Assembly (NCBI GenBank): GCA_965603205.1 | Contig: CBFDCC010000003.1 | Coordinates: 62,001-126,000, forward strand | From: Temperatibacter sp965603205 | Lineage (GTDB): Bacteria; Pseudomonadota; Alphaproteobacteria; Sphingomonadales; Kordiimonadaceae | Direction: 5' to 3' | Length of the DNA: 64,000 nt | Shown here: positions 28,641-36,738 of the stretch, one piece after another | How the letters are laid out: every line of letters starts with the position of its first letter | How positions within the stretch are numbered: position 1 is the stretch's first letter | Translations under genes and position numbers: made by a program | Notes under the pieces: model-generated | What the model was told of the DNA's origin: nothing | Databases searched by the model: none | The model's input: only the letters and a program-made list of their open reading frames with translations

Positions 28641-29261
28641 CTATTCAGATTTGAATCCGCTGATAAACAGCTCAACATCTTTAGCAATATTTGCCAGTAA
28701 TTGTTCTTGTGTCATGTCCTTTAGATATACATAAACAAGAAAATGATTGCGCTCTAGCCGTGTGAGTAGATAGGCCATATGCTCAGGATCACCATCACGA
28801 ATCACCCCAAGCTCCATATATTTTGCTAGTGTAAGTTTAATAGCATCTGCCAAGCCATCAGAAATAGTATGCAGGTACCTTGGTGCAACCTCAGGGTCAG
28901 AAGTTGTAGCAATATAGGCCACTACATGCCCCCATAGCGCCCTACTGAGATAGGATAATGTATCCTTAACGTTAAAGCATATAATATCAGCGATTAATTC
29001 TTCAGGTGATTTATGCTCGGCCTCTTTGACAAAAGCTGCTGAGCTTTCATGTACACCCACCTCACCACGCGCCACTAGCGCTAGTAACAGTTCGCCCTTG
29101 TTTCCATAATAGTTATAAACTGTCGCAGGTGACACCATTGCTTTTTCTGCAATACCTTCGATTGTCGTCAAGGCAAACCCCTGACTTTCAAACAGATCGC
29201 TAGCAGCAGTTTCAATGAGCGAACGTCTTTGCGCTTTTTGTTTTTCTCGTAACCCAGTCAT
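28641..29261 (-). CDS. TetR/AcrR family regulator
   Basis: A 206-residue repressor. The N-terminal helix-turn-helix covers about residues 23-60 (TTIEGIAEKAMVSPATVYNY followed by YGNKGELLLALV), and the C-terminal ligand domain is unclassified. It sits between the TBDR/sulfotransferase operon on the same strand and the divergent D-aminoacylase/DgcN/DgcA operon, so it is placed to control both. A 14-bp palindrome in front of the TBDR is a candidate site. The ligand is unknown; a D-amino acid derivative is an inference from the neighbours. Confidence 0.92.
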   Translation of the reverse strand: MTGLREKQKAQRRSLIETAASDLFESQGFALTTIEGIAEKAMVSPATVYNYYGNKGELLLALVARGEVGVHESSAAFVKEAEHKSPEELIADIICFNVKDTLSYLSRALWGHVVAYIATTSDPEVAPRYLHTISDGLADAIKLTLAKYMELGVIRDGDPEHMAYLLTRLERNHFLVYVYLKDMTQEQLLANIAKDVELFISGFKSE

Positions 29262-29441
29262 AACATTCTACTCTATAATTAAATTCCGTTAACCTATACT
29301 CGACTGAAATCTTATAGTCCACACTAAATTTAGAACAATCGCTATTCAATCCTACATGTTCCACAGCAAAGTGAAAATCTATCTTGCTTTTACCCTAACT
29401 CTAGTTCTTAAATACCCTACAAAAAAATCAAAGGGCCGAAG

Positions 29442-30941
29442 ATGAATATCATATTTAAAATTGCGTTATTATCCATGTTACCTTTTTTACCTGCATCGGC
29501 AGAAAGTGCGACCGTTATCAAGGGCGCGACTGTCATCGATGGCAGCGGCAGTGCTGGCATCATACAAGATGTGCGTATATCAGGCGGCGCTATCACATCT
29601 ATTGGCCAGATTGCCCCAGAAACAGGCGATAAAATTATAGATGCCACAGGTCTAACGCTCAGCCCCGGATTTATTGACACGCATAGTCACCATGACGGGG
29701 AACTTGTTGAAAACCCTCACGCTACAGCCGCACTCTCTCAAGGCATTACAACAATTATTGTTGGCAATGACGGCGGATCTAAAAATACAACAGATGCATT
29801 AAAGGCAATGATGCAAAATAATCCAATCGCTATTAATGTAGCGTCATATACTGGGCATGGTACAATCCGCGCACAGGTTATGGGTGATGATTATAAACGC
29901 CACGCCACGCCAGCTGAAATTGACGCGATGAAGGCAATCTTAGAAACAGAAGTGCTTGCAGGTTCACTAGGGCTATCGTCTGGCCTAGAATATGACCCTG
30001 GCATTTATTCCGACCCCAGTGAAGTTGTTGAGCTTGCTAAGGTAGCAGCAAAACATGGTGGGCGTTATATTAGTCACATGCGCAGTGAGGACCGTTTTTT
30101 AGATGACGCTATCGATGAAATATTAAATATCGGTAAGGAAGCTAATATCCCCGTACAGATATCGCATTTCAAGATCGCTAGCTCTGAACATTGGGGTGAG
30201 GCAGCCAGCATTATTAAACGTCTAGACCAAGCCCGAGCCAATGGCATTGATGTTACGGCTGACATTTATCCTTATACATATTGGGAATCTAATTTAACCG
30301 TTGTGTTACCCGATCGCAATTTCGATGATTTAGAGGCCATGCAATATGTGCTGGATAAACTAACCCCCGCTGATGGTTTTACACTGACTAGCTATCCATT
30401 AGATCCTAGTCTTGTGGGTAAAAATGTCGCTGAAATTGCCAAGATGCGCGGACAAGGTGAAGCAGAGACGTATCTACAACTAATCAATGACGCCAATAAA
30501 GCGTCGAAAAATGGCGGTGATAATACAGGCGTGCTGGGCAAGAGCATGTCAGAGGAAGACATCAAAGCCTTGATGGCTTGGCCGCACACCAATATTTGCT
30601 CTGATGGCGGTATCGAAGGTCACCCACGTGGCCACGGCGCATTCCCGCGTGCTATCCACCGCTACGTTAAACAATTGGGTACCACAGACATCCAAACGAT
30701 GATCCATAAGATGACCGCGCTAAGTGCAACCCACGTAGGCATCAAGGATCGCGGCTTGATTAAGGTTGGGATGAAGGCTGATCTGGTATTATTTAACTAT
30801 GATACTATCGAGGATAAGGCCACCATCAAACAATCTAATGCCCTAGCTGCTGGTATTGTTAGTACATGGGTCAATGGCAAATTGGCTTGGACTAATTCAA
30901 AACCACAATCTGGCGGCGCAGGCGTCCACATAACCCGTTAA
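29442..30941 (+). CDS. D-aminoacylase / N-acyl-D-amino-acid deacylase family amidohydrolase
   Basis: A 499-residue metal-dependent amidohydrolase with a signal-like hydrophobic N-terminus (ALLSMLPFLPASAESA). The metal site starts with FIDTHSHHDGELV. Other family segments are LSSGLEYDPGIYSDPSE, HMRSEDRF, QISHFKIA and SDGGIEGHPRGHGAFPR. The family removes acyl groups from N-acyl-D-amino acids or cleaves D-dipeptides. AAGGG lies 8 nt before the ATG. It leads an operon with the DgcN- and DgcA-like genes, where it could supply or process N-acyl-D-glutamate. Export to the periplasm is likely. Confidence 0.88.
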   Translation: MNIIFKIALLSMLPFLPASAESATVIKGATVIDGSGSAGIIQDVRISGGAITSIGQIAPETGDKIIDATGLTLSPGFIDTHSHHDGELVENPHATAALSQGITTIIVGNDGGSKNTTDALKAMMQNNPIAINVASYTGHGTIRAQVMGDDYKRHATPAEIDAMKAILETEVLAGSLGLSSGLEYDPGIYSDPSEVVELAKVAAKHGGRYISHMRSEDRFLDDAIDEILNIGKEANIPVQISHFKIASSEHWGEAASIIKRLDQARANGIDVTADIYPYTYWESNLTVVLPDRNFDDLEAMQYVLDKLTPADGFTLTSYPLDPSLVGKNVAEIAKMRGQGEAETYLQLINDANKASKNGGDNTGVLGKSMSEEDIKALMAWPHTNICSDGGIEGHPRGHGAFPRAIHRYVKQLGTTDIQTMIHKMTALSATHVGIKDRGLIKVGMKADLVLFNYDTIEDKATIKQSNALAAGIVSTWVNGKLAWTNSKPQSGGAGVHITR

Positions 30942-30961
30942 TCAAAGGTTGAGAGTTATCT

Positions 30962-31978
30962 ATGGCACAGAATTTTTCTAATACTGAATTCCCCGCCCCC
31001 TATCTGGTATATTTAGGGGACGCTACCGCTGAAGATTACGCTAAAACAGGCTTTGGTATTGCTGACTGGGCACCTAAAAAGGCATTGGCTGAATGCAGAA
31101 CTCATGAAGATACCGTCACAACAGGCCTGCCGCAGATGACAGTGGCTGAGGCTGCTAGCGCTGGAGCAAAATCACTCATCATTGGGGTTGCTGGTCTTGG
31201 TGGTAAGATACCTAAATCATGGCAGAGTGATCTGCTTGAGGCTGTGAAACTTGGCATGAATATCATCAGTGGAGCCCATGAACAACTAACGACTATTGAC
31301 GGATTAACTGAGGCCGCAAAAAAATCTGGTGCTCAGCTAATTGAGGTCCGCACCCCTGCCCCCAGTTATCCCATTGCATCAGGTATCAAGCGGAGTGGTA
31401 AACGGCTTTTAACCGTAGGTACTGATTGTGCTTTGGGTAAAAAATATACTGCCCTATCTATCACAAAAGAAATGAAAATACGTGATCGAAGCGCAAGGTT
31501 TCGCGCCACAGGCCAAACCGGCATCATGATCGCTGGGGGCGGCATCCCCATTGATACAGTCATTAGTGATTTTGTTGCAGGTGCCGCTGAAGAGCTTACA
31601 CCCAATGCCGCAGCTGACCACTGGGACATTATAGAGGGACAAGGGTCGCTCATTCACCCAGGATATGCTGCTGTTACACTTGGCCTACTTCATGGTTCAC
31701 AACCTGATGAGATTGTACTGTGCCATGACGGCCGCACCCATAACGCTGATAGCCCCCACATTAAAATCCCGCCCCTGCGTGAGGTAATTGACATGTATCT
31801 GATGATGGGGCGCCTGACTAATCCCAACATCCGCTGTCGCGGCATTGCGCTAAACACCAAAGGTATGAGCATTATGGAGCGTGCCTTTATATTAGCACAA
31901 ACACGCGAAGAAACAGGCCTTATTACATTTGACCCCGTTGCCACGGGCGTTGCTGAATATGTTGACATTTTAGAGTGA
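30962..31978 (+). CDS. dgcN: DUF1611 protein, DgcN-type D-glutamate N-acetyltransferase
   Basis: A 338-residue DUF1611 protein. The nucleotide- or CoA-binding P-loop-like stretch TVGTDCALGKKYTAL lies in the middle, followed by RATGQTGIMIAGGGIPIDTV and IIEGQGSLIHPGYAAVTLG. In the described DgcN-DgcA route, this enzyme N-acetylates D-glutamate and the partner epimerises the product to the L form. The gene is 20 bp after the D-aminoacylase and 15 bp before the DgcA-like gene, matching that pairing. The function is assigned from family and context; the substrate here is untested. Confidence 0.82.
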   Translation: MAQNFSNTEFPAPYLVYLGDATAEDYAKTGFGIADWAPKKALAECRTHEDTVTTGLPQMTVAEAASAGAKSLIIGVAGLGGKIPKSWQSDLLEAVKLGMNIISGAHEQLTTIDGLTEAAKKSGAQLIEVRTPAPSYPIASGIKRSGKRLLTVGTDCALGKKYTALSITKEMKIRDRSARFRATGQTGIMIAGGGIPIDTVISDFVAGAAEELTPNAAADHWDIIEGQGSLIHPGYAAVTLGLLHGSQPDEIVLCHDGRTHNADSPHIKIPPLREVIDMYLMMGRLTNPNIRCRGIALNTKGMSIMERAFILAQTREETGLITFDPVATGVAEYVDILE

Positions 31979-31993
31979 GGAAAGGTGCAGATC

Positions 31994-32956
31994 ATGGAAC
32001 TAAACTATTATACGAAACGCTGGATCATGAAAGAACCCTTCATCATCGCGGGCGAGACCTATAATCATCTGGATGTGGTTATAGTCACCCTAACCGATAA
32101 AAATGCCATAATGGGTCAGGCTGAAGCTTGCGGCGTAGATTATCTAGGCGAGACCACCAGTAGTATTATATCGGGCATTGAGCGCGTTAAACGCCACATC
32201 ACGCCTAATATTACGACTGAAGCATTACAGGAACTAATGCCGACGGGCGGAGCACGCAATGCCGTGGATTGCGCCTTGTGGGACCTACGCGCAAATCAAC
32301 AGCGAGAAAGCTTGTATACGCTGACAGGCATTCCAAAAGCTAAGAAAATACGCACCGTCTTTACCATCGGTATTGTTGAACCAAAACGCGCCGCCGAACT
32401 GGCTTTTTATCGCAGTAATTTCAGCACACTAAAGGTCAAAGCAGGCAGTGATGGTTCGCTGGACAATCTTCGCGCTGTTCGTGAGGCTCGTCCTGATGCC
32501 CGCATCATCATAGATGCCAACCAATCATGGACACCCGAACTGTTTGCACGCATTGAACCTGAACTAGTGAATTTGAATGTAGAAATGTTAGAGCAACCTT
32601 TTAAAGTCGGTCAGGATGAAAGCCTGCTGGACTATCGCGGTGCCTTAAAACTTTGCGCCGATGAAAGCGTACAGGTAACAGATGATCTGCATGCCATCGG
32701 CGGTAAATATCACGCGGTAAATATTAAACTTGATAAAACAGGTGGCCTGACAGAGGCAATACATCTAGCCCATACTGCTCAAGCGGCAGGATATGAGCTT
32801 ATGGTTGGTAATATGTGTGGCAGCTCGCTGGCTATGCGCCCTGCACTAGTGGTCGCGCAGTTATGTGATTATGTGGACTTAGACGGACCACTGTTGCAAG
32901 AGCATGATTGGGCCCCACCTCTAAAGTATGTTGGTGATTTAATACAGGGTGGGTAG
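31994..32956 (+). CDS. dgcA: Enolase-superfamily epimerase (dipeptide epimerase / DgcA type)
   Basis: About 320 residues of the muconate-lactonising subgroup. Catalytic features are the K-x-K motif in STLKVKAGS, metal ligands in RIIIDANQSW, EMLEQPF and LCADESVQ, and the second catalytic lysine in AVNIKLDKTGGL. Relatives are L-Ala-D/L-Glu epimerases and N-acetyl-D-glutamate racemases (DgcA). A GTG at 31985 is possible, but the ATG at 31994 has AGGAAAGG at good spacing and is preferred. The adjacent dgcN-like gene supports a D-glutamate role over murein dipeptide recycling, although both remain possible. Confidence 0.85.
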   Translation: MELNYYTKRWIMKEPFIIAGETYNHLDVVIVTLTDKNAIMGQAEACGVDYLGETTSSIISGIERVKRHITPNITTEALQELMPTGGARNAVDCALWDLRANQQRESLYTLTGIPKAKKIRTVFTIGIVEPKRAAELAFYRSNFSTLKVKAGSDGSLDNLRAVREARPDARIIIDANQSWTPELFARIEPELVNLNVEMLEQPFKVGQDESLLDYRGALKLCADESVQVTDDLHAIGGKYHAVNIKLDKTGGLTEAIHLAHTAQAAGYELMVGNMCGSSLAMRPALVVAQLCDYVDLDGPLLQEHDWAPPLKYVGDLIQGG

Positions 32957-32980
32957 GTTTATTTAACCACAAAACTGACT

Positions 32981-33009
32981 GTCATCCTCGTGCTTGACAC
33001 GGGGATCCA
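32981..33009 (+). repeat. REP-like intergenic repeat, exact inverted match of 51317-51345
   Basis: A 29-bp element starting GTCATCCTCGTG and ending CACGGGGATCCA, with a short self-complementary core (CTCGTG/CACGGG, one mismatch). Its reverse complement occurs without any mismatch at 51317-51345, 18 kb away. It lies 25 bp after the DgcA-like gene. Confidence 0.85.
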
Positions 33010-33080
33010 TAGGAAACCAAGGTGTGGCTGAATAGAGTGAGTTTCTCAATGAAAATTCAGGGTGTATATCCCTGTATAAT

Positions 33081-33108
33081 GGATTACCCGATCTAGTCGG
33101 GTAATGAC
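33081..33108 (+). repeat. REP-like palindrome
   Basis: A 28-bp element with arms ATTACCCGA and TCGGGTAAT around a 5-nt loop, ending in TGAC like the other intergenic repeats in the window. It lies between the convergent DgcA-like and amidohydrolase genes. Confidence 0.75.
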
Positions 33109-33136
33109 GAGTGAGGTGAGGGAATGACGGCAGAAA

Positions 33137-34444
33137 CTACTTAACCACCTTGCCGCCCTTCATCACGATATCAACATGTTCTAGCAGCGTAATATCAGCC
33201 AACACATCCCCCTTAACCGCGATGATATCAGCGAATTTACGCGGGGAGATAGAGCCAATCTCGGTCTGTAGCGACATTGATTCAGCACCGCGAATTGTTG
33301 CCGCTTGGATCGCCTGCATCGGTGACAGGCCATGCTTAACCATATAGGTCATTTGCTTACCGTTATCTCCATGTGGATATACACCAGCGTCCGTACCAAA
33401 GGCGATATTAACACCCATTTTCACGGCCTTACGGAAGGCTACGCGCTGTGTCTCTGTCGTTTCACGGTTTTTACGCATGGTTTCTGCGGGCCAGCCATCG
33501 CGCGTGCCCACCTCATTAATATAATCACCATTATAAATATCTGCGACCAGCCATGTACCGGCGTCTTTCATCATTTGAAGCGCCTCATCATCGGCGATTG
33601 AACCATGCTGGATAGACCGCACGCCTGCCCGCACTGCCATTTTAATACCTTCGGCACCGTGGGCGTGGGCCGTAACATATTTACCGTATTTACCAGCCTC
33701 TTCAACCGCTGCACGGATTTCAGCCTCGTTAAATTCTGGCTCGCCCGGTTCAGTACCAACGGTTAGCACAGCGCCTGTTGCAATCATCTTGATCAGATCA
33801 ACGCCGCCTTTAACTAGATATCTGACTTTCTCGCGTACTTGCTGTGGCCCTTTGGCCACGCCAGCGCGGAAATCAGGCGTAACGAGATCAGACACCTTGC
33901 CGTCTGGACCTAGGCCAACGACTTCGCCGCCACCACCCGGAATAGTTATATAAGCCCCTGAAACCCACATACGCGGCCCCTGAACCTTGCCCGCATTAAT
34001 GGCGTCACGTAGCTCAACATCAGTGAACTCACGGTATGCGCCAACGTCTATCACGCTGGTAAAGCCAGCCATTAGGGTTTTAAGTGCGTTTACTTCGCCC
34101 ATATGTATATCATCAGCGCGTGATACTTTAACGGGCGCTAACACATCATTTGATTGGATATCACCTATTAGATGTGTATGGCCATCAATCATACCCGGCA
34201 TCACCGTATAGTCAGACCAATCATAAAAAGTGCCGTCTAATGTACGCGACTTAGCACCCCAAGCCTCCACGCTAACGATCAAATCATCCTTTAGGGTAAT
34301 TAGCTGATCACTGAGGATAACCCCTGCCTCAACATCAATCATTTTACCTGCGCGAATATAGATAAACTCGCTGTTAATTTCCTTAGCAAAAGATACAGTG
34401 CATAACGCTAACGCTAGCATGAATGCGCATATGATATTTTTCAT
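33137..34444 (-). CDS. Exported metal-dependent amidohydrolase (imidazolonepropionase/prolidase-like)
   Basis: A 435-residue amidohydrolase with a signal peptide (CAFMLALALCTVSFAKE). The metal-binding start is MPGMIDGHTHL. Further ligand regions are a lysine in GGVDLIKMIATGA, YVTAHAHGAEG, IQHGSIADDEA and AFGTDAGVYPHGDN. The closest described activities in this group are Xaa-Arg/Xaa-Pro dipeptidases and other periplasmic peptidases; the real substrate is unknown. AGGAAAATC precedes the ATG. It lies 12 nt after the TPR-sulfotransferase gene, forming a two-gene operon divergent from a TBDR. Confidence 0.9.
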   Translation of the reverse strand: MKNIICAFMLALALCTVSFAKEINSEFIYIRAGKMIDVEAGVILSDQLITLKDDLIVSVEAWGAKSRTLDGTFYDWSDYTVMPGMIDGHTHLIGDIQSNDVLAPVKVSRADDIHMGEVNALKTLMAGFTSVIDVGAYREFTDVELRDAINAGKVQGPRMWVSGAYITIPGGGGEVVGLGPDGKVSDLVTPDFRAGVAKGPQQVREKVRYLVKGGVDLIKMIATGAVLTVGTEPGEPEFNEAEIRAAVEEAGKYGKYVTAHAHGAEGIKMAVRAGVRSIQHGSIADDEALQMMKDAGTWLVADIYNGDYINEVGTRDGWPAETMRKNRETTETQRVAFRKAVKMGVNIAFGTDAGVYPHGDNGKQMTYMVKHGLSPMQAIQAATIRGAESMSLQTEIGSISPRKFADIIAVKGDVLADITLLEHVDIVMKGGKVVK

Positions 34445-34456
34445 GATTTTCCTAAT

Positions 34457-36460
34457 TTAATCAATTGGATAACGATCAAGCAATGGGCCTAGAGCCTGTT
34501 TGAGCGGATCAAGCCAAGGTTCATAATGACGCCATAGCTCTAGCGCGTCCGTGTAAACTGGCTGTCTCACCTGCTCAGAGCTAGGCGTTCTAATTGCACG
34601 TTCAGTTTCATAGAAACGTAAGCAATTTTCTTCAAAAGGCAAGCCGCAATAGTCTAGTAATTTTCGGATTTCCGTTTCAGTGTCTGCCACCATATCTTCA
34701 TATTGTACGCTGTGCACAAGCCCCGGCAATACCTCGTCCCAGTGGTCCATTACCTTCACATAGTCGCGGTAATATTGGCCTACCTTTTCAAGACCGTATG
34801 TGAATGTCTGACCACGGGCAAATAATTGCTTAAAGCCAGCAAAACAGCCCGCCATTGGATGACGTCTCGCATCAATAATTTTTGCGTTAGGCAAGATAGA
34901 ATGAATGAGGCCAATATGCTGAAAGTTATTGGGCATCTTATCAATAAAATAAGGTGTTCCATGCCGTTGAACCTGTGTAGTCTCTATATAGCTCTCACCA
35001 AGTTCCTTATAGTCTTCTTCGGTTAAGTCATGCAAAATTTCAGGGTATTTAGTCGCCCCCTCCATTCGCTTAGCCCCACCTAATTTACGAGCAAGGGCAA
35101 TAATATCGGTAAGCTCTGCCGTACCCTCAACCTGTGAATGGGATGATAATATCTGTTCAATTAAGGTAGAGCCAGCGCGCGGCAAACCAATAATAAAAAT
35201 AGGGTCTTTAGCAAGACAGCCAATATCCTTGCGTGCCTCAAAATATGCCTTATCAAAAGTTTTGATCTGCCTGACACTGTCATAAATATTCAGCTTGGCA
35301 TGATAGACATGATTAATACCGCGAATATTGTTGCCGCGATTATAATATTTAAACGACTGCTCGTAATCTTTGTTGTCTTCATAGGCCTTACCCAATGCAA
35401 AGGCTATATGTGATTGATCATCTGCGCCGCCGCCCTCTGTTGTCACACGGGACAGCATATCCGCAATATCCGCATCACTGAAGCGATAGGTCTTTAGATT
35501 TGCTAAAGACCAATAAGCCTCGCCTGCCTCACCACTTAATTCAATAGTTTTACGGTAAGCCTCAACAGCCTTGTCAATATGACCCACTGATTTTAGGGTG
35601 TGACCATAGCTTAACTGAGCCTTGGGCTGATCAGGGTATTCACTGAGTAATGCTTCATAAATTGCCAGCGCCTGTTCATGGTCGCCTTTGCGCACCAATA
35701 TTGTGCCTTTAAGGATCAAATAATTGGGATTTTCAGGTTCGACCGCTAGTAACTTTTCAAGCTCAGTTAGAGCTGCCTCAAGCTGTTGACGACGGAATAA
35801 CACAATCACATAGTTATGACGGGCTAGAGTGAATGTTGGCGCAAGTTCAAGACAGCGCTCTAACAAGTTTTGCGCCTCTTCAAGGTGTCCTACCTTTATA
35901 CCTACGTCTGCAAGTATACGAATTGCAGTCACATCTGTCGGGAATTTTTTTAGCACTGATCGCGCTAATTTTTCAGCCTGTTTAGTATCACCTTTAAACA
36001 AACAGTCCGCTGCCTTAATAACATCAGGATGACTAGCTGACGCATTTAGATGCATTTCATAAGCTTTTTCGCTTTCAACCTCATATCCAGCAGCACTTAG
36101 TTGCTCAGCAAGCGAGCGCCACGCATCAGTATATTTTGCGTCAGCTTTCACAGCTTGTTTTAAAATAGTGATAGCTTCTTGCGCACGACCAAGTGCACCA
36201 TAGCACATACCAAGCTCATGAAGAATTGGCGGTACATTAGGTAATTCCTTGGATAAAGGCTCAAAAATTGCCAATGCCTTTTTAGAGTCACCAAGCTTAC
36301 GGTGTGCAACACCAAGGATATGCTTAGCCCCAGGCGTATCTGGCATCACCTTAAGGATTTCAGCCGCTTGCTCTGCTGCCATCCTAGGATTTTCATCTAA
36401 CAAACGCGCAGCATTGTCTAGCGCCGTTTTTAAATTTCCACTTTTTTGTGATTGCGACAT
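34457..36460 (-). CDS. TPR-repeat sulfotransferase fusion (ST3)
   Basis: At 667 residues this is the largest of three such fusions here. About ten TPR units span residues 10-400. The sulfotransferase domain starts with PIFIIGLPRAGSTLIEQ at 420-436, a variant of the 5'-phosphosulfate loop. The 3' region is LPNAKIIDARRHPMAGCF. The C-terminal motif is SSEQVRQPVYTDALELW. There is no signal peptide. The gene is divergent from a TBDR (278 bp between starts) and precedes an exported amidohydrolase by 12 nt. The acceptor is unknown; protein tyrosine, lipid or small-molecule sulfation are all open. Confidence 0.9.
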   Translation of the reverse strand: MSQSQKSGNLKTALDNAARLLDENPRMAAEQAAEILKVMPDTPGAKHILGVAHRKLGDSKKALAIFEPLSKELPNVPPILHELGMCYGALGRAQEAITILKQAVKADAKYTDAWRSLAEQLSAAGYEVESEKAYEMHLNASASHPDVIKAADCLFKGDTKQAEKLARSVLKKFPTDVTAIRILADVGIKVGHLEEAQNLLERCLELAPTFTLARHNYVIVLFRRQQLEAALTELEKLLAVEPENPNYLILKGTILVRKGDHEQALAIYEALLSEYPDQPKAQLSYGHTLKSVGHIDKAVEAYRKTIELSGEAGEAYWSLANLKTYRFSDADIADMLSRVTTEGGGADDQSHIAFALGKAYEDNKDYEQSFKYYNRGNNIRGINHVYHAKLNIYDSVRQIKTFDKAYFEARKDIGCLAKDPIFIIGLPRAGSTLIEQILSSHSQVEGTAELTDIIALARKLGGAKRMEGATKYPEILHDLTEEDYKELGESYIETTQVQRHGTPYFIDKMPNNFQHIGLIHSILPNAKIIDARRHPMAGCFAGFKQLFARGQTFTYGLEKVGQYYRDYVKVMDHWDEVLPGLVHSVQYEDMVADTETEIRKLLDYCGLPFEENCLRFYETERAIRTPSSEQVRQPVYTDALELWRHYEPWLDPLKQALGPLLDRYPID

Positions 36461-36738
36461 ATATAATTCTCACCCTTTACTGATGCATTCAGGAGTAACC
36501 ATTGCAGATCAGCATTTCAAGATATACTTAACAAAAATATTACAGTTACAACTTAAGTTGGCTACATAAGCTTTTGTTATGTGTGATATATTTGAAACAA
36601 TAATATTTCATTTTTGTGATCCGCGATGAAAGTTTTGGAAAAACTTTGGTAATTCTTTAATATTTCGTTAATAATGGCGACAAGCCTATAAAATAGGTGA
36701 CCAGTTTCACTACTCGACAATGAAGGAAACGATCCACA

